From NCBI GenBank assembly GCA_024516035.1, contig CM044958.1, forward strand, positions 48,584,576 through 48,648,575: a stretch of 64,000 nucleotides of DNA, read 5' to 3'. Position 1 is the stretch's first letter, and each line of letters opens with the position of its first letter. The notes below the pieces were generated by a model. The model saw only the letters and a list, made by a program, of their open reading frames with translations, was not told the origin of the DNA and searched no databases. Below are positions 55,415 to 64,000 of this stretch, one piece after another. Source of the DNA: Bactericera cockerelli. Lineage: Eukaryota; Arthropoda; Insecta; Hemiptera; Triozidae. The position numbers and the translations under genes are program-made.

Positions 55415-55575
55415 AGCCAGCGTCGATGGCGCGTTGAATGCAACGGTTCTCGTTGGATCACCGAAGTTAAGCAACGTCCAGCGAAGTGAAGACTTCGTAA
55501 TGCTGTCATTTCGGCCCAAAACAGGCTGGGTGAGGTTAATGTGGGTAGCAGGTTTGTGGAGTTTCCTGCGAAATT
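55415..55575 (+). repeat. 5S-SINE, box C-less subfamily, 3'-truncated
   Basis: gccagcgtcgatggcgcgtt, gatcaccgaagttaagcaac, gacttcgtaatgctgtcatt, then the core aaacaggctgggtgaggtta and gcaggtttgtggagtttcct. It ends abruptly in (att)n. Confidence 0.88.
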
Positions 55576-55633
55576 ATTATTATTATTATACAACGCTTTA
55601 TCTTAATATATAAATGTCAAAGTCACTGACCAC

Positions 55634-56231
55634 TAGGGTTGCCAGACGTCCCGTATTTCCCGGGACGTCCCGTATTTTGGGCACTTTTCAAAATGTCCCG
55701 TACGGGACACGCGTGTCCCGTATTTTCCCCAGTTTCACCATCTCCTCTGGTAATTTAGGTGATAATAAATTGATACAATACAGTAGGTATGTATATCATA
55801 CTAAAATCAGAGCACAGACAGGAGAGTGAGAGAGAGAGAGAGAGACAAAGATGTAATGTACGAAGAATTCCAAATATTAAAACCGAGTATTGAACAGATC
55901 TTTCCTAAAATAGACATTAATTCCCAAAATAAGTGGCAGTTGATTTTTAAAAATTTAAATTTACAAAATGTGCAAAATGTATTCAAAATAATTGTATCAT
56001 TTGTAATGACTAATGAGCATTCCTAGCTCGAACTGTTAAGTAGAGAGAGTTTTCTCTCAAATGAACCTGAAATGGACAGACATCAGGAACAGGTGTTCGG
56101 CTGACATGATTTCAACTGAACTAAAAAGGTGTTAAAAAGGGCTTGTCCCGTATTTTCATCCAAAATCCCGTTTTTTTGGACGTTTTAGGTCTCTTGTCCC
56201 GTTTTGGGCTGGAAATGATCTGGCAACCCTA
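55634..56231 (+). mobile_element. 598-bp hAT element, internally deleted, 8-bp target duplication
   Basis: Terminal inverted repeats tagggttgccaga and tctggcaaccc(ta), 13 bp, are flanked by ctgaccac at 55626-55633 and 56232-56239. An 8-bp duplication and a TAGGG start are hAT hallmarks. The inside keeps only a relic of the transposase C-terminus (see 55826-56150). Confidence 0.9.
55826..56150 (+). pseudogene. hAT transposase C-terminal (hATC dimerisation) remnant
   Basis: A first frame (55826-56026) carries FQILKPSIEQIFPKIDINSQ and FKIIVSFVM. A shifted frame from 56016 reads SIPSSNC, a TAA, then VERVFSQMNLKWTDIRNRCS and ADMISTELK. The pattern SNA.vERvFS...RNR is the conserved core of the hAT dimerisation domain. 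One frameshift and at least one stop; no catalytic domain. A dead fragment. Confidence 0.8.
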
Positions 56232-56454
56232 CTGACCACTGACTGATCATCGCTCTACAGCCCAAACCGTAAGTCCTAGGAAGCTGAAATTTGGTAGGTA
56301 GCTTTGTCTTATAGTTTAGATGTGCAATAAGACGGGATTTTTCGAAACTCCCACTTCAACACCTGCCATTGGCGAAAAAGGATTTTTTGCTTTCACGGCC
56401 ATGCCTCGGCCCGCAAAGCGGGCGACAGCCCGCTAGTTAGTTATAAATGGACAT

Positions 56455-56590
56455 TATGTACATACAAATAATTAATTTAACAATGAAAAAAATGGAAACA
56501 ATATATACAATGAAAATGAAAAAGAATAGAAAATATATAAAAACATAAGTCCTAACTAAAGGCCGGGGTTATTGCCTATGGCAACATAGG
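56455..56590 (-). repeat. Rep-C copy
   Basis: ttaacaatgaaaaaaatgga, caatgaaaatgaaaaagaat, ataagtcctaactaaaggcc, ggggttattgcctatggcaa. Confidence 0.72.
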
Positions 56591-56874
56591 TCACTGAAAA
56601 TAAATATATTCAGCACTTGAACGATCACAAGCTTATTTTAATATTTATACTGACTGATCCAAGGCATTTCCAAATATTTGTGAAAATTTTGACTTCAGAT
56701 TAATTTTATTGATGTATGCATTTTATTAGATGCGGAATGTTCATTGTCATAGCTCAAACGGCACAGAATACATAGCTTTATGTGGTTACCATATGAGTGT
56801 GACTTTATGAAACCTGATACCGGGAATTTTCATTAGTATATACATCTATATTATAATTATGTATGATGATGAAG

Positions 56875-57039
56875 TTTTTGAAAGAGTTGGAAGAGCGGAT
56901 AGCGTGTGCGACAGGAGAGAAGAGAGCAAAAGCATACCTGATGCAAAAGATCAGTTTGGTTGTTCAGGTCGGAAATGCGGCGAGTGTGTTGGTGACAATG
57001 AAGAGGACAGCAGATATGCGGGAGGTGTTTCATCTATGA
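56875..57039 (+). pseudogene. C-terminal LINE fragment, type 1 (same family as 4387-4623)
   Basis: Frame from 56875: FLKELEERIACATGEKRAKA, then LMQKISLVVQVGNAASVLVT, ending MREVFHL and TGA at 57037-57039. It lines up with EVGRRLIEVTGDKKSA...QRLAMAVQRGNAAAILGT of the other copy. The longest open frame across this stretch is a different, meaningless frame. 5'-truncated near 56870. Confidence 0.6.
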
Positions 57040-57097
57040 GTTTAATAATTTGTGTTTTCAATAAATTTTCAATAAACTACAAAATATATACAAAGAA

Positions 57098-57178
57098 CAT
57101 GTATGCCTCGTTGCGTAGAGCAGGATTAGGAGAAATAAATATAGGGCCATGTCTCGGACCGTAACTTTGGTAAGGCGA
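57098..57178 (+). repeat. Rep-K copy, uninterrupted
   Basis: atgcctcgttgcgtagagca, ggattaggagaaataaatat, agggccatgtctcggaccgt, aactt. The other copy, at 60225-60545, is split by a MITE. Confidence 0.7.
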
Positions 57179-57269
57179 TCACCTTTCCAGAGATTTCAAA
57201 AGATCTCCATAGCCATACAGAGGGGAAAATGTGACGTGTGTTAAGGAAACCCTGCCATCTTGTGCAAAG

Positions 57270-57437
57270 ATGGATCCCATTATTCCAGCAGTAAGCCCAA
57301 GACATATTAGGTATTATGTGGTAAAAATCCCGAATGGGAAGATAACTTGTCATGTCCCGGCTGGGTTTCGAACCCGCGACTTCTGGAATCACTGGAATCA
57401 CAGAGTGCCGCCTTGACCACTGAGTTACCGGGACAGA
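57270..57437 (-). repeat. SINE-A copy, tail-truncated
   Basis: cccattattccagcagtaag, aaaaatcccgaatgggaaga, gctgggtttcgaacccgcga, ccactgagttaccgggacag. Confidence 0.83.
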
Positions 57438-58008
57438 CCACTTTTAATACACACTACTTTTAAGTACCAAAGTATACTATGTATTAATTGTATACCTATT
57501 CTACTAAGTACCTACCCACGAATAAATTTACCTAAACGGACGAGAAATTCGTCTGGGTTCAGAAGACATTCAGTGCCCACACTCATGTTCCAAAATTGTC
57601 ACCAAATCTCGTCAGTTTTGTTCCGTTCGGAGCCAAACAAAATATAATATGCAAATAATTGCAGTGTTGACGGAGAACATTGCGAAATTTGTGCGAAGCA
57701 TTACGATAACGAAATGAAATTTATTATTAATAGCAATTACAAAATTAATATGCAGTAATTACTCACTAGGGAGGAGTGATCATTACAATGGGAGGCTCAG
57801 GGCAAACAAAGTTGGTGAAAGAAAAAAAAAATCCACACCATAACACAAGGTCAGTGTTTTTTTTATTTACTTTTTACAAAAAAGTAGGTATATAAAAAAA
57901 TCTCAAAAAATAACATAGATGACTTGTATTTTCATTCAGTTTTTACATTCGGAGTGTGGATTGTGTGTTTTTTTTAAACAAAAAAGAAAAATATATACCT
58001 ATATGAGT
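57438..58008. other. no gene seen
   Basis: AT-rich DNA with no repeat family or coding signal recognised. Confidence 0.4.
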
Positions 58009-58009
58009 T

Positions 58010-58315
58010 TTCACAAAGACTTTTTTGGCCATGAAACAGCAGCTACGGTAGACGCTTGTGGTCTTGTTGTAGCCTGTCCATCCCGTAGTATGCCTCCTCC
58101 CTTCTGATGGGCGGGAAGTGACACAATATTTCCTATTTAGGTTCTGGGTCAACACGAGATTACCGATTGTAAGTTGTAAGGGTCAACTCGTGTTGACCCT
58201 TACAAATCCCTTATAAAAAACTGTAATCAAATAATATTGGATACAAAATTTTGTCGGATCCACGGATCGAACCCGGCACTTTTCGCATGGTCTCGGGTGC
58301 ATCTTACCACCAGAG
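58010..58315 (-). repeat. SINE-G copy with internal palindrome
   Basis: Family blocks ggccatgaaacagcagctac, atcccgtagtatgcctcctc and ggatcgaacccggcac are in order. In place of the usual spacer it carries gtaagggtcaactcg next to the inverse cgtgttgacccttac. Confidence 0.78.
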
Positions 58316-58479
58316 ACTTTTAATAATTCAATACACACTTTGAACATTTATTAGAATAGGAAGGTAATACAGTTTAGTCTTTAGTAGGTGAAACACAAAC
58401 CACGGAAAACATTTTTTTTTTCTTTCAAGAAATTTTTTGATGAAAACGTTGCACTCTTACTGCATGTTTTTTTACATCT

Positions 58480-58546
58480 GACCTTGGTAGCTTGATCGAT
58501 AATCCCGGTGGACTTTCAACCTGAAGGTCGGTGGTTCGAGTCGCCT
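58480..58546 (+). repeat. SINE-C head
   Basis: gaccttggtagcttgatcga, caacctgaaggtcggtggtt, cgagtcgcc. The body is replaced by other sequence just before the TTAA of the next element. Confidence 0.65.
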
Positions 58547-58566
58547 ATAATGTGCCAAATATTTAA

Positions 58567-59039
58567 CACGTTCGTTACCAAGCCAATTTTTTCAAGTTTT
58601 ACGTAGGGACCAGGCGGTAAAGTCGCTGTTGCATCCTGGGGACCAAATTTTTTTTTTTTTGCATATTTCGCATCGTATTTGTACAAGAATCGATCCTAAA
58701 TCGGTTCTAATACTAACAACCATGGGAAAGAGGTCAAAATGTGACAAATTTTTTTTCAGCCATATGTGTGTTTTTGGTCCCCATAGCCATGGAATTCTTA
58801 AAAACAAAAACCAACCATACCATCTTTTTCCTGGGGACCAACACCATCTCCTTAGCATAGGAAAAGCATTAAAATAAAACTCATGTGTGGCTGAAGGGCT
58901 TGAAAATGGAGCTACCTCAAAAAGGCCATATATGGATGTCCGGTCCCTCGTTAAAATTTTGATAACAACCACATGTGTATTTTCGGTCCCAAAGAAAAAC
59001 ACAAAAACATCCACATATGGCCGTTCGGTAACGAACGTG
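58567..59039. mobile_element. piggyBac-type MITE, TTAA duplication, 13-bp TIRs
   Basis: TTAA at 58563-58566 and 59040-59043 flank cacgttcgttacc and ggtaacgaacgtg. TTAA with a CAC/CCC start is diagnostic of piggyBac-like elements. The inside (473 bp) carries six gggacc/ggtccc words and inverted ggccatatatggat / atccacatatggcc pairs near the right end. The 194-codon minus-strand frame crossing it is not a transposase. Confidence 0.85.
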
Positions 59040-59043
59040 TTAA

Positions 59044-60220
59044 TAAGGTGGGAACAAGTAATTGTAATATCAATATTCCTATTAACACTAATACCTTTTG
59101 AGTACCTAACACTAATACCTATTAATACTAATACTAATGCTTTTTCCGCCGAACTTTTCAATTGAAATTTTACCACCTGTATGAAAAATAAGAAGAGCCG
59201 CCAATCATTTTCTGAGTAAACAGCACATCATGTTACTGATTTTTATTCCCAGTTTTACATAATGTATCATTGTATGCATTATATTACGGGGGATCCGCTG
59301 AGTTTATTTTATTATTATTTATTAACTTATGGCGTATACTTATTTCACGTATACAATATACAACATACATAAACACTTCAATTCAGCATTTTGTGCACAT
59401 TCATACGGCAGAATGCCTAGCTAGCCGAGAAATTATTGTTTTTTATTTTATTCGTATTTTATTAATTCGATGTTTTATGCTCCCAAATTACAAAGAGAGC
59501 AAGGGTTTAGAGGCCAAAGGTTGAAGCGCTGACAAACGTGACGATATGTTTACTGCAACGAATTTAAGAAAATTTATCTAATTGTCTCCCGAGTCCCGTG
59601 TTTTAGCAGCCTCGTAAAAAACTCGCCTGTGCTATCAGTTAGAAGCGCGGCCACCTTAACAGACCATTAAATTGTCCTGTTTGTTTCCTCTGATGGTTAT
59701 CGAAAGTGGAAGCATTGTGATTAATTTACTTTTACTTTTACTGTTAACCATTTCAGTTATAATATCATTGTCTTTTATTTCATTCCATTGTTAACCAATT
59801 TAGCTATTTTTTTTAGATTTTTAGCTTCCTTTTTTGCCTTCCCAGTTCAAAAAATCCCTTCACATAGGACTCTGCTATATTTTCAAAATAGGATATTTCT
59901 CGTCCAGAATTGGCCTAATCGTATCTCTAATTATTAGTATGCATGTGATGGTAGTATTGCTTGTGTGATAGTAGTATAACTACCTGTTACTAATGTTAAT
60001 TATTATCTTTTTTCTATCCAGTCACTTATTGTTTTACTTAATCTATGTTTTTTTTCATTGCACTGATATGCTTATTTATTTTACACTGGGCTTGACCCGT
60101 AAATATACAATTACAAATTACAAAAATTAGAAGATACGTAAAGGTATATCGCCCATAAAATAAATAATAATATACCTACATAGGACCTATTTCACATGGT
60201 TGCGTTAAATTCAGGGCTGA
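59044..60220. other. AT-rich spacer, no gene
   Basis: Contains a short (actaatac)n-like stretch at 59083-59140. No known repeat family or coding region recognised. Confidence 0.4.
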
Positions 60221-60224
60221 AACG

Positions 60225-60545
60225 ATGTAGGGCAATGCCTTGTTGTGTAGAGTAGGATTAACCCAGATAAGGCTGACGTCCTTCCAGAAGGACGTCCTTC
60301 CACAAGGACGCTGTGGATTTTTCTAATTAATTCAACTTGTTGGGGATAGTTGGCGACACCTCAAACTCTTTGTTTAGAGTCCTAGTGATAAGGACACCAC
60401 TTTTATTTTGATTTATTCTTGCGTGTGACTCTGATAAGAAAGTTTGGATAGCTGTAAATTTCAATGGATGAACGAGACAAAAAATTTTACCGCGTTATCT
60501 GGGTTAAGAAAAATAAATATAGGGCCATGCCTCAGACCGTAACTT
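60225..60545 (+). repeat. Rep-K copy split by a TA-type MITE
   Basis: Left piece aatgccttgttgtgtagagt and aggatta; right piece agaaaaataaatatagggcc and atgcctcagaccgtaact. Joined, they match 57098-57178. Confidence 0.75.
60262..60504. mobile_element. 243-bp MITE with TA duplication
   Basis: The ends acccagataa and ttatctgggt are perfect inverted repeats between TA dinucleotides (60260-60261 and 60505-60506). The left side carries repeated gacgtccttcc units (60277-60310). Confidence 0.8.
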
Positions 60546-61080
60546 TTTTTTTAACCTTTATTAGGAGGACAAAGTACAAAGGTAAGTATTTCAAAAAAAA
60601 AAATAATCTTGTGTTTTATTTTTCATATTTTTTTGTATACAGAGGACCCAAATACTAAGCCATTTTTATTTGGCTTCTAAGATGCAAAGAGAGCAATTCA
60701 CTATTCAGTCTTACTTCGGTAGTATAATTTCTATTAACAAAAAAAATCTTTGAAAAAAAATCAAGTTACCTATTTAAAAAAAAAAATTAAATACCTTTCC
60801 GCTTAACTTCTACTTATGAAAATTACAGGATATAGCTTTTGTTTCACCACGGCACTGCAGTTACAACACTTTGAGAATCACCACCTCTGTCGATTAAGCA
60901 CGAATGATTTTTCTTCTATTACGAGTACCAGTGGTATCTCAAGTGTTTTCTGCTGAGTCTAATAGTACTGAAATCTGAGTCACTCTCGACACTTATCTCA
61001 GTGTGACTCAATAGCTATGTCTTTTAGGTACATAGTAACTACTTGTTTGGTACAATGCTTACTTACAATGCTTAATACAT

Positions 61081-61335
61081 GTCCCGGTAGCTCAGTGGTA
61101 AGGGCGGCACTCTGTAAATCCAGAAAGACTATAGGTCTTGGGTTCGAAACCCCGCCGGGACATGACAAGTTATCCTGCCATTTGGGATTTTTACCACCCA
61201 ATGCATGAATTGTTCCTCATTGATTTGAGTATATGATCACTATAATAATAAGACTGAGGGTTAGGTGGTAGGAAATTGTGTGAGCTTAAACCTCACCTGG
61301 TAGTTGCTTTCCACTAAAGATTATTATTATTATTT
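61081..61335 (+). repeat. chimeric SINE: SINE-A head and 5' body joined to SINE-B tail
   Basis: The head gtcccggtagctcagtggta through catgacaagttatcctgcca and tttgggatttttaccac is SINE-A. From about 61198 the sequence is SINE-B: caatgcatgaattgttcctc, aataataagactgagggtta, ggtggtaggaaa, gttgctttccactaaaga, then (att)n. Confidence 0.85.
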
Positions 61336-61436
61336 ACAAGCTAATCAATGACTAATGGCACATTCCTTACATTTTTTTTAAAAAACAAGTTTCCATGTAT
61401 TTATATTTCACAAATAAAAATCTTCAATAAATAATG

Positions 61437-61480
61437 AGGGTATACCCTCCTTCAAAAGAAAGAAATATTGTGCTGAAGGT
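61437..61480 (-). repeat. Rep-J fragment
   Basis: agggtataccctccttcaaa then atattgtgctgaaggtgggg matches the reverse of 52880-52940. Confidence 0.6.
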
Positions 61481-61784
61481 GGGGAAATTACACGTGATAT
61501 GGGCGCCATAGCACCAACATTTTAACAACCACTGCTGAGACAAGCACAGAGGCAATCACCAGATTGTTAAAGCATTTTACTTCTAATTAGGTAGCAGATT
61601 TTTTACCCATGTTGCTTGTCTACACAGACCTGTTGCGATTAATTAGGCATAGGATGTTTGAGAAGCAAACGGCAGCCGTACCTAATGAGTTCAACAGATT
61701 AAACTTGTGTACTTAGCGCACAGGGTGTCACTAATTCAAGCAACTCCTCATTTAATTAATAAATAGTTGTTCTATCTTAAATTA

Positions 61785-61975
61785 AATAGTGTTGACCCAG
61801 CACCTAAATGGGAAGTATTGTGTCACTTCTCGCCCATCAGAGGGGAGGCATACTACGGGATGGGCAGGCTGCAACACAGACCACAAGCGTCTACAGTAGC
61901 TCCTGTTTCATGGCTACGAAATAAAAACGGCTGTGAAACATCACTCATCTTTTATTTAAAAAAAAAAAATCTCTA
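61785..61975 (+). repeat. SINE-G 5'-truncated copy with poly(A)
   Basis: gttgacccagcacctaaatg, ggaagtattgtgtcacttct, ggcatactacgggatgggca, tcatggctacgaaataaaaa, then an A9 run at 61962-61970. Confidence 0.85.
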
Positions 61976-62262
61976 TATATAAAACTCAAATCTGTGCGTG
62001 TCTGTGACTATGTCCTCTTAAGGCTTGTCTGTTTACAATACCACAGTCCAAAGGATAACAGATATTGAAATTTTCATGAGAGTTCACCCCCCCCCCCCCC
62101 CTTAACCAACGTCAAACTACCTGGTGGATTATCTGATTTAAAAAATCTATTACCACTATCAAGATATTGGGGTTTTGTGGTCCAATAATGATTCAAGTAG
62201 AACGAAAGCCACGGGAAATAACCTCAACAGTAACAAAGTTCCGGCATTTAGCTAGTTTATTT
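61972..62262 (+). mobile_element. HINE-like element
   Basis: tctctatatataaaactcaa, atctgtgcgtgtctgtgact, aacagatattgaaattttca, a C14 run, then ...ccacgggaaataacctc and a ctagtttat end. The order matches Helentron-type repeats read in reverse: tatataga at one end, actag at the other. Confidence 0.6.
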
Positions 62263-62609
62263 ATGTTATATTCAGTATAAACAGAAAAGTGAGGAGTTGT
62301 ACTACTCATAAAACTTTTCATTTTTCAATGGAAGCACTAACTAAGTTTACACAAGAGTTTGATCAATATGGTGGCAGAAGGTCGCTGGTTCAAGTCCCAA
62401 GCATAGCACTGAAAATAAATGAAGTTGCGTTTGATGACCTCAATCTTGTGAATAAAAACTAATAAAATATATGAAAAAAATTGAAATCGGAGCAAAAAAC
62501 ATTTTGCGATTATAAGAATTTTTAGGAAGTAAATTAATTATTAATAATCCTTAGCCTTTAATTTGATAAAAAAAAGTACTATGGTAATGATTATTTCCTC
62601 TCAAATTTT

Positions 62610-62830
62610 ATCTCCCTCTCTCCTTCTCCTACATATTCTCTGTGTCCATTTTTTTTCTCTCTCTATCTCTCTCTCCCTCTCCTTTCCTCTATCTCTCTCT
62701 CTTCTTTCCTCTCTCTCCCTCTCCTTTCCTCTCTCTCCCTCTCCTTTCCTCTCTCTCCCTCTCCTTTCCTCTCTCTCCCTCTTCTTTCCTCTCTCTCTCC
62801 CTCTTCTTTCTTCCCCTCCTTTCCCCCTCT
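62610..62830 (+). repeat. (CT)n-rich microsatellite with a ~22-bp repeat
   Basis: Repeated ctctctccctctcctttc units. Long open frames on both strands here are low-complexity artefacts. Confidence 0.95.
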
Positions 62831-63159
62831 CGCGCCTCATTCATCCCCTGGCAGCATTCTCGAAGTTATCCATATCCATATTTATTTTCAATTTTAATTA
62901 ATAAAAGTGAGCATAAAAAAATATCTCTGTCCTCCAGCGGCTCTCAATTTCGCCTCCCTCACCTCCACACAGGAACAAAGCATAGGTACAAGGGGCGCTC
63001 ACACCCTTTCGTAAGGGTCTCCTCTTGCGCCCTTACATGCATTCTCATCGATATTATTAACCAACACCACCCCATTCTCCCTTCTCCCCCCTACCTTATT
63101 TCCCAAGCATCTCCTGGATAAAAAAAAAATCACACACCCTCCCCCCTCCCCTATGAAAT

Positions 63160-63245
63160 GCTGGAGAGATAGAGAGAGAGAGAGAGATGGAGAGGGAGAG
63201 AAAGATAGAGAGAAAGAGAGAAATATAGAGAGAGAGAGAAAGATA

Positions 63246-63277
<32 letters not shown>

Positions 63278-63342
63278 AAAGAGAGAAAGATAGAGAGAGA
63301 GAGAGAAAGATAGAGAGAGAGAGAAAGAGAGGGCGAGAGGGC

Positions 63343-63378
<36 letters not shown>

Positions 63379-63460
63379 TAAGAGAGAGAGAAAGATAGAG
63401 AGAGAGAAAGAAAGAAAGATAGAGAGAGAGAGAGAAAGATAGAGAGAGAGAGTAAGAGAT
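63160..63460 (+). repeat. (GA)n-rich microsatellite
   Basis: Interrupted (ga)n with gaaagataga steps. Flanked by pyrimidine-rich DNA with C runs (63139-63150 and 63545-63563). Confidence 0.95.
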
Positions 63461-64000
63461 TGCGAGGGGGGGGTAATTTTTTACTCCATTCATTGCCAGT
63501 ATAAGGACGAGTAAATTAACCAATATCTTCTTCTGCCCCCAACCCCTCCCCCCCCCCCCCCCCTTCGAACCTCCCCCACTTTATTTCTCAATATCTCAAG
63601 CACCCTCCAGAACATTGTCGTCCATCCCTGTTTTTTTTTCTTTTTTTGAAAATGATCTTGATAACATAACGCCCCTCTATCATATATCTGTCATACCTGT
63701 CAATTCTGCCCGAGGGAGGGTACGTCTTATTGCATTGTGAAATTCAAAATATTGTGTGTCAGTTTCTGTTTGATCCGTGATACATTAGTACTGCAGTAGA
63801 AATCATTCTAGATTTTTTTTATTTCAAAAGTAGGTATAAGTACAAGTAGTGCTTTATTTAGACTGTCAGCGCAAGACAGGTAGTCCCATTATGCCAACAG
63901 TTTAACAAAGCATCTCTTTATTTATTTGAGTGTTAATACAATGTAATAAAAGTACTAATAGTGTCAATTGCTGTTTCATTTTTATTTATTAGTATACCTA
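63461..64000. other. no gene seen
   Basis: C-rich runs then AT-rich DNA to the window end. Confidence 0.5.

Larger units (their letters stand above)
55600..56440 (-). mobile_element. HINE-like element carrying a nested hAT
   Basis: Starts tatcttaatatataaatgtc and resumes after the hAT with actgactgatcatcgctcta and cctaggaagctgaaatttgg. It ends cctcggcccgcaaagcgggc and gacagcccgctagtta. The terminal CCCGC/GCGGG stem and the ctagtta end fit the same class as 9785 and 45203. Confidence 0.7.

Noticed and set aside
56859..57164. 101-codon frame
   Set aside because: It is a shadow frame of the LINE C-terminal fragment at 56875-57039, which reads sensibly in another frame.
58592..59176. 194-codon minus-strand frame across the piggyBac-type MITE
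   Set aside because: It crosses the element boundary, has no DDD-type transposase motif and is rich in AT-driven residues. I treat it as chance.
62563..63523. Frames of 79-174 codons on both strands
   Set aside because: Produced by (CT)n and (GA)n repeats; no domain and no splice logic.

Overview
This is a stretch of AT-rich animal nuclear DNA. It has intron-style gene structure, no operons, and dense interspersed repeats. The only gene part I recognise with confidence is one exon of an NK-class homeobox gene, most like NK7.1 (10248-10579, + strand). It ends at a GT donor exactly between homeodomain residues 44 and 45. The exon sequence, the Tc1/mariner, hAT and piggyBac remnants, and the Helentron-like repeats with (GTCT)n cores point to an invertebrate, most likely an arthropod. 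I cannot name the species. A second possible exon (62 bp, 47109-47170) has good splice signals but unknown coding identity. Nearly all other open reading frames are chance frames in repeats or low-complexity DNA.

Repeat labels used here. 5S-SINE: head derived from 5S rRNA. SINE-A to SINE-G: seven SINE-like families, most with tRNA-like heads (box A / box B). Rep-C, Rep-H, Rep-I, Rep-J and Rep-K: short interspersed families of unknown class, probably 3' ends of retroposons. HINE-like: Helentron-type non-autonomous elements with a microsatellite core and terminal hairpins or CCCG(T) stems. Calls that copies belong to one family were made by reading them side by side within this window.

Layout. 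0-5 kb: a Tc1 transposase pseudogene, SINE-A and SINE-G copies, and two abutting LINE 3' fragments. 5-10 kb: scattered SINEs, then a Rep-C copy split by a HINE-like element just upstream of the homeobox exon. 10-16 kb: homeobox exon, a MITE in its intron, and an inverted pair of 0.65-kb HINE-like elements. 16-20.5 kb: a 4-unit tandem repeat, a near-perfect 200-bp-arm palindrome, and a 10-unit ~117-bp satellite. 20.5-28 kb: a three-deep nest (tandem repeat, SINE-A, Rep-C), several SINEs, GA-rich DNA, and a LINE 3' end. 28-35 kb: a third HINE-like copy, a cluster of 5S-SINEs, and a 2.1-kb foldback transposon. 35-43 kb: a relatively repeat-poor block, then a mariner-like element with 450-bp inverted repeats and a transposase remnant. 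43-58 kb: dense SINEs including one split by a fresh poly(A) retroposon, the candidate exon, and a hAT nested in a HINE-like element. 58-64 kb: a piggyBac-type MITE, a TA-flanked MITE, a chimeric SINE and GA/CT microsatellites.

The genes do not form a pathway. The window reads as intron or intergenic DNA of a homeobox locus shaped by successive transposon insertions. The most interesting result is a SINE group in which 5S-headed and tRNA-headed families share one central domain. A 5S-headed subfamily has lost the box C region of its promoter.
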